This document shows, piece after piece, positions 35,749 to 44,775 of a stretch of DNA of 64,000 bases. Made by a program: the position numbers and the translations under genes. Every line of letters starts with the position of its first letter. Within the stretch, counting starts at the first letter, position 1. Under the pieces are notes generated by a model. It did no database searches and was not told the DNA's origin. It was given only the letters and a program-made list of their open reading frames with translations. Origin of the DNA: Pseudoduganella ginsengisoli (GTDB taxonomy: Bacteria > Pseudomonadota > Gammaproteobacteria > Burkholderiales > Burkholderiaceae_D); assembly GCF_009720865.1 (NCBI RefSeq), contig NZ_WNLA01000005.1, positions 1 to 64,000 of the forward strand, in the 5' to 3' direction.

Positions 35749-36321
35749 TTAAAGCAGCAGGGCGATATGCAGCGCCGTATCGTGCGACGGATCGAGTTTG
35801 AAGCCGCTCTTCGCATAGCGGTGCCAGCGGCCGATCACATAGGCCAGCAAGACCGCGGCGCGGGCGCTGATGTCGTCTTCGTGGCCATAGCCTTCCGTGG
35901 TGGCCAGGCGCAGCGCCTGGCGCAATGCCAGCTCGATACGTTCGTGCAGCTGGTTCATGCGCTGTTGCAGGCGCTCGTCTTCACCCACCAGCGCATCGCC
36001 CGTCAGCACGCGGGTCATGCCGGGATTACTGGCAGAAAATTGCAGCAGCATGCTGATGATGTCGCGCACTTGCGCCACGCCGCTGGCCTGCTTTTCCATG
36101 ATCTGGTTGATCACGCCAAACACGCTCGCTTCAATGAAATCAATCAACCCTTCGAACATTTGCGCCTTGCTGGCGAAATGGCGGTACAGCGCTGCTTCAG
36201 AAAATTCCAGCTTGCGCGCCAGCGCTGCCGTGGTGATTTTCTCGCCTTTGGGTTGTTCCAGCATTTCTGCCAAAGCGACGAGGATTTGCTGCCTGCGCTG
36301 GCCGGGCGGTGTGCTTGCCAT
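35749..36321 (-). CDS. slmA: Nucleoid occlusion factor SlmA, TetR-like
   Basis: 190 residues, the usual SlmA length. The N-terminal TetR helix-turn-helix region (RRQQILVALAEMLEQPKGEKITTAALARKLEFSEAALYRHFASKAQMFEGLI) matches SlmA closely, including ASKAQMF. SlmA binds specific chromosomal sites and blocks FtsZ ring assembly over the nucleoid. In Burkholderiales it commonly sits next to pabBC and a pyrimidine nucleotidase, as here. It is the middle gene of three on the minus strand, with 26 bases to the upstream nucleotidase. Confidence 0.93.
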   Translation of the reverse strand: MASTPPGQRRQQILVALAEMLEQPKGEKITTAALARKLEFSEAALYRHFASKAQMFEGLIDFIEASVFGVINQIMEKQASGVAQVRDIISMLLQFSASNPGMTRVLTGDALVGEDERLQQRMNQLHERIELALRQALRLATTEGYGHEDDISARAAVLLAYVIGRWHRYAKSGFKLDPSHDTALHIALLL

Positions 36322-36347
36322 GATAGGAAATTAAAATGATCAAAGAA

Positions 36348-37076
36348 TTATGAACGCAGCCGTGCCAGCTGCGCGGGCAAGTGCCGCACAGATTTTACTT
36401 TGACATCGACCCAGCGTGGACGGAAAAAGCGCTTAGGCACATGCGCCATGCCGATCGGATCCGCCACTTTCAGGTATTGCGTGACCCATGCCGTGCGCAT
36501 GCCCAGGCTCCGCGCGGCGCGCAAATTGGCCAGCGTGTCTTCCACCAGGATGCAGCGCGCCGGCGCCGCTTTTTGCTTTTTCATCACGCTGCGCAGCATC
36601 AGGCGCGATGGTTTCGGACGCAAATGGCGGTGGATGCGCATGTGCTCAATCGCGATGTGGTGTGAAAACTCGCGGTGGATACCGAGGATGCGCAGCACGT
36701 CGCGCGAATAGCGGTGCGGCGCGTTGGTCAGCAACACTTTGCGGCCGGGCAGGGCGCGCAGCAGTTGTCCCAAGCCCTTTTCCGCCCGCACCATGGAATC
36801 GAGTTCCGGGAAGTCATGCGTGACTTTCAGGAAGTGGGCGGAATCCACGCCATGGTGCTTGACGAGGCCCAGCATGGTGGCGCCATAGCGCCGCCAGTAC
36901 AAGGTGCGCGCTGCATTGACGGCATCCGCGCCGGCCGGTGCGCCATCATCGCCCAGGACGCGGGCAATGTAGGTATTCATGTTGGCCGTGATGGCTGGAA
37001 AAATCGCGTGCGACGCATTGTGCAGCGTATTGTCCAGATCAAACAGCCAGACCGGGGAGGAACGGGGTATATTCAC
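36348..37076 (-). CDS. HAD-family pyrimidine 5'-nucleotidase
   Basis: 242 residues from GTG 37076; a longer TTG start at 37100 would overlap the divergent gene start. HAD motif I is WLFDLDNTLHN, motif II LLTNAPHRYS, motif III the Lys region KPSRLMLRSVMKK, motif IV CILVEDTLANLRAARSLGM. The SDT1-like subfamily contains pyrimidine 5'-nucleotidases and uses the cap formed by ITANMNTYIARVL. It dephosphorylates UMP/CMP-type nucleotides. It is the first gene of the minus-strand trio with slmA and pabB. Confidence 0.88.
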   Translation of the reverse strand: MNIPRSSPVWLFDLDNTLHNASHAIFPAITANMNTYIARVLGDDGAPAGADAVNAARTLYWRRYGATMLGLVKHHGVDSAHFLKVTHDFPELDSMVRAEKGLGQLLRALPGRKVLLTNAPHRYSRDVLRILGIHREFSHHIAIEHMRIHRHLRPKPSRLMLRSVMKKQKAAPARCILVEDTLANLRAARSLGMRTAWVTQYLKVADPIGMAHVPKRFFRPRWVDVKVKSVRHLPAQLARLRS

Positions 37077-37094
37077 GGCAGAAGAGGGGAAATC

Positions 37095-38021
37095 ATGCAA
37101 CGCCAGATTATAGTTTTATTTTGCAGCCTGTTCCTGTGGTTCGGCGTACCGTTCAACGGCCCACTGCAGGCGGCCGAACCATCGGCCGCTATCCCCAACC
37201 GCGGCGCATTGTTCAAGCTGGAACACGGCGGCCATACTGCTTATTTGTTCGGCACCATCCACGTGGGGGCGGCGGATTTTTATCCGTTGGAGCCGCGCGT
37301 GACGGCCGCGCTGCAGCAGGCGTCCGTGCTGGCGCTGGAAATCGACCCGCTGGGCGACCAGGCCGCCATTACCCGCGCCGTGCGCGACCACGGCATGGCC
37401 CGCAATGGCCGCGGCGCCGTATCGGAAGAGTTATCCCCCGCCTACCGTCCCCGCTTGCAGCAATTGTTGCGCCGCTATGCGATTGCGCCGGAAACCGTGG
37501 CGCCCATGCAGCCCTGGATGGTGGCCAGCCTGCTGACCATCAGTGAATTCGTTGCGCAGGGCTATGAGCCGGCGCTGGCAGTCGATGCGTGGCTGTCGCG
37601 CCAGGCCAGGGAGCGCCGGTTGCGTGTGGTGGAGCTGGAATCCGTGGCGGGGCAAATGATGCTGTTTAACCGCATGAGCAACGCGGAACAGGCGCGCTTC
37701 CTGGAAGAAGGCATTGCCGCCATTGAAGATGAAGAACAGGCCAGGCAGGCGCGCGACATCGTCCATGCGTGGCGCCACGCGGACCAGGCCGGGCTCAATG
37801 AAATCGCGCGCAAGGCGGAAGAAGACGACACGTTTTCCGGCAAATTCGTACAGCGCGTGTTGCTGGACCAGCGCAATCCCGGGCTGGCATCCGGTATTGC
37901 CAGCCTGCTGGCGCGCGAACGGCACAGTTTTGCCGCAATTGGCGTGCTGCATCTGGTCGGCAAAGGCAACGTGCCGGAATTACTGCGCAAACGCGGTATC
38001 GCCGTGGAACGGATTTACTAA
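37095..38021 (+). CDS. TraB/GumN family protein
   Basis: 308 residues with a signal peptide (IIVLFCSLFLWFGVPFNGPLQA). The family core is seen in HTAYLFGTIHVGAADFYPL (with the conserved GTIHVG) and in the late HSFAAIGVLHLVGKGNVPELL (the GxxHL repeat). TraB/GumN relatives have a Tiki-type metalloprotease fold with paired GxxH motifs, so peptidase activity is possible but unproven. AGAGGGGAAATC precedes the ATG at 37095. It is divergent from the nucleotidase gene, start to start within about 20 bases, so their promoters must overlap coding sequence. Confidence 0.9.
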   Translation: MQRQIIVLFCSLFLWFGVPFNGPLQAAEPSAAIPNRGALFKLEHGGHTAYLFGTIHVGAADFYPLEPRVTAALQQASVLALEIDPLGDQAAITRAVRDHGMARNGRGAVSEELSPAYRPRLQQLLRRYAIAPETVAPMQPWMVASLLTISEFVAQGYEPALAVDAWLSRQARERRLRVVELESVAGQMMLFNRMSNAEQARFLEEGIAAIEDEEQARQARDIVHAWRHADQAGLNEIARKAEEDDTFSGKFVQRVLLDQRNPGLASGIASLLARERHSFAAIGVLHLVGKGNVPELLRKRGIAVERIY

Positions 38022-38062
38022 AAACGAGGGAAATTATTAGAGAAACTGCGGGGGGCGGAGAG

Positions 38063-38137
<75 letters not shown>

Positions 38138-38145
38138 ATTCATTC

Positions 38146-38174
38146 TGGCGGCTGTGGTACAACGAACGCCGCCA
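38146..38174. other. Hairpin between argB and tRNA-Thr
   Basis: TGGCGGC and GCCGCCA form a perfect 7-bp stem with a 15-base loop. On the minus strand a run of T lies before the stem, not after it, so it is not a standard terminator for argB; it could be a processing signal. Confidence 0.3.
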
Positions 38175-38179
38175 AAAAA

Positions 38180-39106
38180 TTAGTGAGACCGGATCATAGT
38201 GCCAAAAGCCTGTTCCGTCAAGACTTCCAGCAACAAAGAATGCTCGATGCGGCCATCGATGATGTGCACGGTGTTGACGCCGGACTTGGCAGCGTCCAGT
38301 GCGGACGAGATTTTTGGCAGCATGCCGCCGGAAATCGTGCCGTCAGCGAACATTTCATCGATTTCACGGGCCGACAAGTCGGTCACCAGCTTGCCATTCT
38401 TGTCTTGCACGCCGGCGATGTTGGTCATCATGATCAGCTTTTCAGCTTTCAGGATTTCCGCGATCTTGCCAGCCACGACGTCGGCATTGATGTTGTAAGC
38501 CTGGCCATCCTGGCCGAAACCAATCGGCGAAATGATTGGAATGAAGGCGTCGTCCTGCAGCGCTTTCACGACAGCCGGGTTGATGGCGTCGATTTCGCCG
38601 ACAAAACCAATGTCCAGGAACTGGCCCGGGTTGTCGCGGTCTGGCATCGCCATCTTGCGGGCGCGGATCAAGCCGCCGTCTTTACCGGTCAGGCCCACTG
38701 CCTGGCCGCCGTAATGGTTGATCAGCATAACGATGTCTTGCTGCACTTCGCCGCCCAGCACCCACTCCACCACTTCCATGGTTTCTTCGTCGGTGATCCG
38801 CATGCCTTGCACGAACGTGCCCTGCTTGCCGATTTTCTTCAGCGCGTTATCGATTTGCGGACCGCCGCCGTGCACCACCACCGGATTCATGCCGACCAGT
38901 TTCAGCAGGATGACGTCGCGTGCGAAACCGTGTTTCAGGCGCTCATCGGTCATTGCATTGCCACCGTATTTGATGACGATGGTCTTGCCATGGAAGTTGC
39001 GGATATATGGCAGCGCTTCAGCCAGGATCTGTGCCTTGATTTGCGGGGACACCGCGGTCAGGTCGCTGGCAGGCACTTCCAGGTTCAGATTCGAGAGAGA
39101 CGTCAT
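38180..39106 (-). CDS. argB: Acetylglutamate kinase
   Basis: 308 residues from ATG 39106. An amino-acid kinase fold with the N-terminal [14 protein letters not shown] (catalytic Lys and Gly-rich loop), [14 protein letters not shown], the acetylglutamate-binding region [16 protein letters not shown] and the C-terminal [20 protein letters not shown] with the catalytic Asp/Lys. It phosphorylates N-acetylglutamate in arginine synthesis. The length and N-terminal helix are typical of the arginine-inhibited hexameric form. A promoter with consensus hexamers is present at 39170-39196. Confidence 0.97.
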   Translation of the reverse strand: MTSLSNLNLEVPASDLTAVSPQIKAQILAEALPYIRNFHGKTIVIKYGGNAMTDERLKHGFARDVILLKLVGMNPVVVHGGGPQIDNALKKIGKQGTFVQGMRITDEETMEVVEWVLGGEVQQDIVMLINHYGGQAVGLTGKDGGLIRARKMAMPDRDNPGQFLDIGFVGEIDAINPAVVKALQDDAFIPIISPIGFGQDGQAYNINADVVAGKIAEILKAEKLIMMTNIAGVQDKNGKLVTDLSAREIDEMFADGTISGGMLPKISSALDAAKSGVNTVHIIDGRIEHSLLLEVLTEQAFGTMIRSH

Positions 39107-39169
39107 GGCAATTCCGGTAAAAGTATTTTGTGCAGGTGCGTTTGAGCGCGATTTTACAGCCAACTGCGG

Positions 39170-39196
39170 ATTATAGGGCTTTTTGCTGATTGTCAA
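39170..39196 (-). promoter_or_regulatory. Candidate argB promoter
   Basis: On the minus strand TTGACA (39196-39191) and TATAAT (39175-39170) with a 15-base spacer. Both hexamers are consensus but the spacing is short. The -35 overlaps the -35 of the divergent sigma-factor promoter. Confidence 0.5.
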
Positions 39197-39218
39197 TTCC
39201 GATGGCTTCAGCTAGGCT
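39190..39218 (+). promoter_or_regulatory. Candidate promoter of the sigma-factor gene
   Basis: TTGTCA at 39190-39195, 17-base spacer, TAGGCT at 39213-39218. Transcription would begin within a few bases of the ATG at 39227, so the mRNA would have little or no leader. Confidence 0.4.
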
Positions 39219-39226
39219 GGCTGACT

Positions 39227-39805
39227 ATGACCGCCCCTGACCACCTGCACCGCCAACTCGAAGCCATGCGGCCCCAGCTTGTCCGCTTCGCATTGTTGCA
39301 ACTTAGAAACGAATCACTGGCGGAAGATGCCGTGCAAGATGCCCTGATCGCTGTACTGGAGCAGCCTGACCGCTTCCAGGGACAGTCGTCGCTGCGCACC
39401 TACGTGACGGGCATCCTGAAATTCAAAATCATCGACTGCCTGCGCGCCGCCACCCGCGAGCGCCCCATTGAATATGGCGAAGACCAGAGCGAAGATGATG
39501 TCATTGATGCATTGTTCCTGGCCGACGGCCACACGGTCGACATGCCGCGCCAGTGGGGCAATCCAGACCAGACACTGGAACAAAAAGACTTCTTTCGTGT
39601 GCTGGAAATTTGCCTGGAAAAGCTGCCCGCCAAGGCTGCCCGCATTTTCATGATGCGCGAATGGCTGGAACTGGAAACCGAAGAAATCTGTAAGGAATTG
39701 GCGATTTCTTCGTCTAATGCATGGGTGCTGCTGTACCGGGCGCGCTTGCGGCTGCGCGAATGCCTGGACTTGAACTGGTTCGGCGCTCACACTGTAAAAG
39801 GCTGA
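39227..39805 (+). CDS. ECF-like sigma-70 family factor
   Basis: 192 residues with the two conserved blocks of short sigma factors: region 2 (LVRFALLQLRNESLAEDAVQDALIAVLE ... YVTGILKFKIIDCLR) and region 4 (LEICLEKLPAKAARIFMMREWLELETEEICKELAISSSNAWVLLYRARLRLRECL). It resembles the TIGR02943-type family whose genes are followed by a small zinc-finger anti-sigma. Here that gene follows after 2 bases. Stimulus and regulon are unknown. No strong ribosome site precedes ATG 39227. Confidence 0.92.
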   Translation: MTAPDHLHRQLEAMRPQLVRFALLQLRNESLAEDAVQDALIAVLEQPDRFQGQSSLRTYVTGILKFKIIDCLRAATRERPIEYGEDQSEDDVIDALFLADGHTVDMPRQWGNPDQTLEQKDFFRVLEICLEKLPAKAARIFMMREWLELETEEICKELAISSSNAWVLLYRARLRLRECLDLNWFGAHTVKG

Positions 39806-39807
39806 CC

Positions 39808-40014
39808 ATGGATAAACTCAAGCCCACCTGCCGCGAAGTGCACCGTCTGGTGTCCGAGGGAATGGACCGCGACCTGACCCTGGTCGAGCGCGCCCGCATG
39901 CGCCTGCACTTGATGGTATGCGGCGCCTGCACCCGCTTCAATGTGCAAATGGACACACTGCGCCGCGCCATGCGCAACTTCCCGCTGGGCGGCGATGACG
40001 GAGACAAGCGATGA
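39808..40014 (+). CDS. Small zinc-finger (zf-HC2) anti-sigma factor
   Basis: 68 residues from ATG 39808, without a membrane segment. It carries the HC2 zinc motif as CREVHRLVSEGMDRDL ... LHLMVCGACTRF (Cys, His-x3-Cys-x2-Cys pattern: HLMVCGAC). Soluble zinc-binding anti-sigmas of this size hold their partner sigma until a redox or metal signal releases it. It lies 2 bases after the sigma gene and overlaps the following CWC gene by 4 bases (ATGA). Confidence 0.85.
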   Translation: MDKLKPTCREVHRLVSEGMDRDLTLVERARMRLHLMVCGACTRFNVQMDTLRRAMRNFPLGGDDGDKR

Positions 40015-40220
40015 GCATTTGCAAACGCTGCGGCGCGGAATTCCATTGCGCGATGGCCGATGGCAATGACGGCAGCCCGTGCTGGTGCACGGCCATGCCG
40101 CCTGCCTTCCCTGTGCCATCTGGCGACACGGACGTCACGTGCTGGTGCCCCGCATGCCTGAAACTGCATATCGAGCAGCGGCAAGCGCAGCGCGCCGATA
40201 CCGCAGGCGATTCCAAGTAA
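40011..40220 (+). CDS. Cysteine-rich CWC family protein
   Basis: 69 residues with CKRCGAEFHC, a CWC triplet at SPCWCTAMP and a second Cys cluster TCWCPACLKLHIEQ. These four pairs of Cys define the small CWC family, whose members probably bind zinc; the function is unknown. The start overlaps the anti-sigma stop (ATGA), so it is the third cistron of the sigma / anti-sigma unit. Whether it is a target or part of the sensing mechanism is not known. Confidence 0.9.
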   Translation: MSICKRCGAEFHCAMADGNDGSPCWCTAMPPAFPVPSGDTDVTCWCPACLKLHIEQRQAQRADTAGDSK

Positions 40221-40262
40221 TGAACCTGGCCGCTGTATGCGGCAAACATTGAAAGACCCATC

Positions 40263-43200
40263 ATGCGCTTCCAGGACATCCGCATCAGTGTCCGCATTAC
40301 CGTCGGCTATGCCACCCTGATCTTGCTGATGCTGGGTGTGATCCTGGTCGGCGTGTCCCGCATTTACTCGATCCGCGCTGAAACGGACCACATCCTCAGC
40401 ATGGACTGGGCCGCCGCTGCAGCCGCCAACAATATCGACACGCAGTCGCGCGAAGCAGCCACCCGTATTGCTACCTTGATCATCCAGAAAAAGCTGGAGC
40501 AACGGATCGAAAGCTATGCGCGCATCGATGCCATCAAGCTCAATATCGACCGCGAACTGGAGCGGCTGGGCGAGCTTGATGCGACGCCGGACGCCATGCG
40601 GCTGATCGAGAAAATCAAGAAAGCGCGCGCCGAATACTATGACTCGTTCATCGCCGTGGCGGACATGGTGGAAGCGGAAGACCGCGATGCGGCCGAAGAG
40701 CGCATGATCCACCTGGCAATGCCGGCGCTGAACCGCTTGCTGGGTGCGATCCATGAACTGAACCAGCTGCAGCAAAACCAGGTGATGGCCAGCGCCGCCA
40801 ATGCCCGTGCCGATATCAATTCATCGCTGATGGCCATGACCCTGTTCGGCCTGGCCGCCATCATGGTGGCCGTGGGTTTTGCGTATTCGGCCCGTTCCAT
40901 CACGCGTCCGCTGGATAAAGCCATTGCCATTGCCACCCGCGTGGCGCAGGGCGACTTGAGCATGGAGATCGAAGCCACGTCGAAAGACGAAACGGGCGAA
41001 TTGCTGCGCGCACTGAAGCACATGACGGTCAGCCTGGCGGCGGAACAGCAGCTGCGCCATGCGGTGGAAGTGGCGGAAGACGCGACCAAGGCGAAGTCGG
41101 ACTTTTTGGCCAACATGAGCCATGAAATCCGCACGCCGATGAATGGCATCATCGGCATGACGCACCTGGCGCTGCAGACGGACTTGACCCCGAAACAGCG
41201 CAATTACCTGGAAAAAGTCGAATCGGCTGCGCGCCACCTGCTGGGCATCATCAATGACATCCTGGACTTTTCCAAGATTGAAGCGGGCAAGATGAATTTC
41301 GAGCGCATCGATTTCTTCCTGGAAGACGTGATGGCGCAAATTGCCGATTTGTCCGTCATGCGGGCGCAAGATAAAGGGCTGGAACTGCTGTTCGATATCG
41401 GTCCTGACGTGCCGACGGCGCTGGTGGGCGATCCGCTGCGTTTTGGCCAGGTATTGATCAACCTGACCAACAATGCCATCAAGTTCACGGAAAAGGGCGA
41501 GATCGTCGTTACCATCCGCCTGCTGGAAAAGCTGGAAGATGGCGTGCGTTTGCGCGTCGACGTGCGCGACACGGGCGTGGGCTTGACGCCGGCCCAGCAA
41601 AGCAAATTGTTCCAGGCTTTTACGCAAGCCGATACGTCCACCACGCGCCACCACGGCGGCACGGGCCTGGGCCTGACCATCAGCAAGCGGCTGGTGGAAA
41701 TGATGGATGGCGAAATCGGGCTGGAAAGCGAAGCGGGCGTGGGCAGCACGTTCTGGTTCACGGCGAAATTCGGCCTGGCGGCCGTGCCCCAGGTGGAAAT
41801 CAAGCCGGATGCCGACATTTCCAGCGTGCGCGTGCTGGTGGTGGACGATAACGCGACGGCCCGCGAAATCTTCCTCGGCATGCTGCAGTCCATGAAATTC
41901 GATGCTGCCGCCGCTGAAAACGGCGAAAAGGCGCTGCACATGGTGGCGCAGGCGCGTGCGGAAGACAAGCCGTTCGGGCTGGCGCTGGTGGACTGGCAAA
42001 TGCCGGGCATGAGCGGCATCGACGTGGTGCAGGCGTTGCGCGCACAGGCTGAACAAACCGCATCTGAACCGCCGCGCGCCATCATGGTGACAGCGTACAA
42101 CCGCGACGTGCTGATGGATGAGGCGCGCGACATCCCGCTCGATGGTCTGCTGAGCAAACCGGTCAGCGCTTCGACCTTGCTCGATGCCGTGTCGTCCGTG
42201 TACGGCAAAGGCTTTTCAGAATGCCGCCGTATCCGCCGGGCGCAAGATTACCAGTCTGCGGCGGCATCCGTGCGCGGCGCATGGCTGCTGCTGGTGGAAG
42301 ACAATGAAATCAACCAGGAAGTCGCGCAGCAAATCCTGGGCGATGCCGGTATCCGCGTGGATGTGGCCAGCAATGGCGCCATGGCGCTGGCGAAAATCGG
42401 CGTCAATGATTACGACGGCGTACTGATGGATTGCCAGATGCCGGTCATGGATGGCTATGACGCCACCCGCAAGCTGCGCGAAAATCCCCGTTATGCGGAC
42501 TTGCCCGTGATCGCCATGACCGCCAACGCCATGGTGGGCGACAAGGAAAAATGCCTGGATGCGGGCATGAATGACTTCATCGCCAAGCCGATCGACGTGG
42601 CGCAACTGTTTGCCACGCTGGCGCGCTGGGTCAAGGTAAAGAATCCGCAGCAAGTGGTGGCGGAAGCGCCGCCGCAGGAAGATACGCTGCCAATGATCCC
42701 GGGCTTGAAAATGGACGCGGCATTGCAGCGCGTGGGCGGCAACGTGAAATTGATGCGCAAGCTGCTGGCCCGTTTCGCGGAAACGCAGATCGGCGTCATG
42801 CAGCGCATCCACGACGCGATTGAAAACAATGACCTGGAAACCGCCACGCGCGAAGCGCATACGGTCAAGGGCCTGGCAGGCAATATCGGCGCATCCGGCG
42901 TCGTCGACAGCGCGGCAAAGCTGGAACAAATGCTGGCGCAAGGTGTGATGGAAGGCCGCGATGACGCGCTGGCGGCGCTGACGCTGGAATTGCAGGAAGT
43001 GCTGGGCGTGATCATGCTGGCGCTCGACGCGCGCCGTATGGGCGCCACGCAGGCGCCGTCGGCCGCACCGGCAGCCAGCGCCGACCCGGAAGCACTGGCA
43101 ACGGCCATGCGCGATATGGCCGCGCTGCTGGCGCAGGACGATGCGGCGGCGGCGCGCCTGGCGGAAAGCCTGGAAGCGCAATTGCAGGCGGCCGGGCAGG

Positions 43201-43304
43201 GCGAGCATGGCCGCCAACTCAGGCGCCAGATTGCGCAGTATGATTTCGAAGGCGCGCTGGCGCAATTGCAGGAAGCGGCGGGCGCGTTGCAAGTCACCTT
43301 ATAA
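40263..43304 (+). CDS. Hybrid histidine kinase with HAMP, two receivers and Hpt
   Basis: 1013 residues. Membrane helices at about 13-35 and 178-202 flank a helical periplasmic sensor; HAMP (ARSITRPLDKAI) follows; HisKA His287 (NMSHEIRTPMNG); HATPase (NLTNNAIKFTE, DTGVGLTP, GGTGLGLTIS); receiver 1 Asp577 (ALVDWQMPGMSG); receiver 2 Asp723 (MDCQMPVMDG); an Hpt domain with His866 (REAHTVKGLAGNIG). A BarA/ArcB-like relay through all modules to an outside regulator is expected. The HD-GYP response regulator starts 11 bases downstream and is the obvious output. A last helical segment after residue 900 has no known fold. Confidence 0.93.
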   Translation: MRFQDIRISVRITVGYATLILLMLGVILVGVSRIYSIRAETDHILSMDWAAAAAANNIDTQSREAATRIATLIIQKKLEQRIESYARIDAIKLNIDRELERLGELDATPDAMRLIEKIKKARAEYYDSFIAVADMVEAEDRDAAEERMIHLAMPALNRLLGAIHELNQLQQNQVMASAANARADINSSLMAMTLFGLAAIMVAVGFAYSARSITRPLDKAIAIATRVAQGDLSMEIEATSKDETGELLRALKHMTVSLAAEQQLRHAVEVAEDATKAKSDFLANMSHEIRTPMNGIIGMTHLALQTDLTPKQRNYLEKVESAARHLLGIINDILDFSKIEAGKMNFERIDFFLEDVMAQIADLSVMRAQDKGLELLFDIGPDVPTALVGDPLRFGQVLINLTNNAIKFTEKGEIVVTIRLLEKLEDGVRLRVDVRDTGVGLTPAQQSKLFQAFTQADTSTTRHHGGTGLGLTISKRLVEMMDGEIGLESEAGVGSTFWFTAKFGLAAVPQVEIKPDADISSVRVLVVDDNATAREIFLGMLQSMKFDAAAAENGEKALHMVAQARAEDKPFGLALVDWQMPGMSGIDVVQALRAQAEQTASEPPRAIMVTAYNRDVLMDEARDIPLDGLLSKPVSASTLLDAVSSVYGKGFSECRRIRRAQDYQSAAASVRGAWLLLVEDNEINQEVAQQILGDAGIRVDVASNGAMALAKIGVNDYDGVLMDCQMPVMDGYDATRKLRENPRYADLPVIAMTANAMVGDKEKCLDAGMNDFIAKPIDVAQLFATLARWVKVKNPQQVVAEAPPQEDTLPMIPGLKMDAALQRVGGNVKLMRKLLARFAETQIGVMQRIHDAIENNDLETATREAHTVKGLAGNIGASGVVDSAAKLEQMLAQGVMEGRDDALAALTLELQEVLGVIMLALDARRMGATQAPSAAPAASADPEALATAMRDMAALLAQDDAAAARLAESLEAQLQAAGQGEHGRQLRRQIAQYDFEGALAQLQEAAGALQVTL

Positions 43305-43315
43305 TTTCAGCCATC

Positions 43316-44464
43316 ATGACAGCTACGCAAGCCAAACCAACCATCCTCGTGGTGGACGACACGCCGGACAATATCGACCTGCTGTGCGCCATCCTGGAAG
43401 AAGATTACCGCACCAAGATCGCCGTCAATGGCGAGCGGGCACTGAAGATCGCCAATGGCGACAGCAAGCCGGACTTGATCCTGCTCGACATCATGATGCC
43501 GGGCATGAGCGGTTATGACGTGTGCAAACAGTTGAAATCCAACCCTGCGACGCGCGATATCCCCGTGATTTTCGTGACGGCCATGAGTGAAATCACGGAC
43601 GAGCAAATGGGCTTGTCGCTGGGCGCGGCCGACTACATCACGAAACCGGTATCTGCACCGATCGTGCTGGCGCGGATCAAGACGCAGCTGGCCATGAAGC
43701 GCGTGCACGATTTCCTGCGCGACCAGAACACGTTCCTGGAGTCGGAAGTCAAACGCCGTACGGCCGAGGTGGCGGCATTGCAGGACGTGGCGATCCACAC
43801 GATGGCGTCGCTGGCGGAAACGCGCGACAACGAGACGGGCAACCATATCCGCCGCACGTCGTGGTACGTGAAAGCGCTGGCTGAGCGCTTGCGCCATCAT
43901 CCGCGCTTTTCGCACTTCCTCGATGACGCCACGATTGAATTGCTGTTCAAGTCGGCGCCGCTGCACGATATCGGCAAGGTGGGGATTCCGGACCGTATTT
44001 TGCTCAAGCCAGGCCGTTTCGAACCGCATGAAATGGAAATCATGAAGACCCATACCACCTTGGGACGCGACGCGATTATCGCGGCCGAGCGGGAACTGGG
44101 GATCGAAGTGGATTTCCTCCGCTTTGCCAAGGAAATCGCGTACGGCCACCAGGAAAAATGGGATGGCAGCGGTTATCCGGAAGGGCTGGCGGGTGATGCG
44201 ATCCCGATTTCCGCACGCCTGATGGCGCTGGCCGACGTGTATGACGCGTTGATCAGCCGCCGCGTGTACAAGGACGGCATGTCGCATGAGCAGGCGGTGG
44301 CCATCATCACGGAAGGACGGGGCACGCACTTCGATCCGGATATTACGGACGCCTTCCTCGACATCCAGAGGCAATTCGTGGAAATCGCGCTGCGCTATGC
44401 GGATACGGACCACGACATGGACAAGAAGCGGGAACGTATCGAGTTGTTCACGAAGGATGCCTGA
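43316..44464 (+). CDS. Response regulator with HD-GYP cyclic-di-GMP phosphodiesterase domain
   Basis: 382 residues: receiver domain with acceptor Asp58 (LILLDIMMPGMSG), a coiled linker, then an HD-GYP domain with APLHDIGKVGIPDRIL (HD pair), THTTLG, GHQEKWDGSGYPEGL (the GYP signature) and HFDPDITDAFL. It should hydrolyse cyclic di-GMP when phosphorylated. It follows the hybrid kinase by 11 bases, and its stop overlaps the SemiSWEET start by one base, so kinase, phosphodiesterase and sugar carrier appear to be one transcript. Confidence 0.93.
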   Translation: MTATQAKPTILVVDDTPDNIDLLCAILEEDYRTKIAVNGERALKIANGDSKPDLILLDIMMPGMSGYDVCKQLKSNPATRDIPVIFVTAMSEITDEQMGLSLGAADYITKPVSAPIVLARIKTQLAMKRVHDFLRDQNTFLESEVKRRTAEVAALQDVAIHTMASLAETRDNETGNHIRRTSWYVKALAERLRHHPRFSHFLDDATIELLFKSAPLHDIGKVGIPDRILLKPGRFEPHEMEIMKTHTTLGRDAIIAAERELGIEVDFLRFAKEIAYGHQEKWDGSGYPEGLAGDAIPISARLMALADVYDALISRRVYKDGMSHEQAVAIITEGRGTHFDPDITDAFLDIQRQFVEIALRYADTDHDMDKKRERIELFTKDA

Positions 44465-44775
44465 TGCAGCCGTACTGGGTTGATTTGCTGGGTTATTGCG
44501 CCGCGTTTTGCACGACCATCGCGTTCGTGCCGCAAGTCGTGCTGGTGTGGCGCCGCCGCAGCGGGGAAGGGGTGTCGACGCTGATGTACATCGTGCTGAC
44601 GGTCGGCATCGCGCTGTGGTTCATCTATGGCGTGATGCTGCAATCGTGGCCGGTCATCATTGCCAATGGCATCACGCTGCTGCTGGCGCTGGCCGTGCTG
44701 GCAATGAAATGGATGTTCCGGGGACGGGCGCCGCGTACGGTACAAACGCCGGCGCCATCCCGCAAGACGGGTTAA
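44464..44775 (+). CDS. SemiSWEET sugar transporter
   Basis: 103 residues: one triple-helix bundle with the PQ-loop style motif (FCTTIAFVPQVVLVWRRRSGEGVSTLMYI), LWFIYGVMLQSWPVIIANGIT and a charged tail. The FVPQ and the WFIYG segments are marks of the SemiSWEET family, which work as dimers moving mono- or disaccharides. The start codon shares a base with the HD-GYP stop (TGATG), so it is cotranslated. Transport of sugar in step with cyclic-di-GMP signalling is an inference. Confidence 0.9.
   Translation: MQPYWVDLLGYCAAFCTTIAFVPQVVLVWRRRSGEGVSTLMYIVLTVGIALWFIYGVMLQSWPVIIANGITLLLALAVLAMKWMFRGRAPRTVQTPAPSRKTG

Noticed and set aside
34252..36339. A 695-codon open frame on the plus strand over pabB and slmA
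   Set aside because: Antisense to two well-identified genes; sequence is rich in Arg, Gly, Ala and His with no domain, so it is a GC-bias artefact.
38146..38174. argB terminator
   Set aside because: On the argB strand the T run precedes the stem rather than following it.
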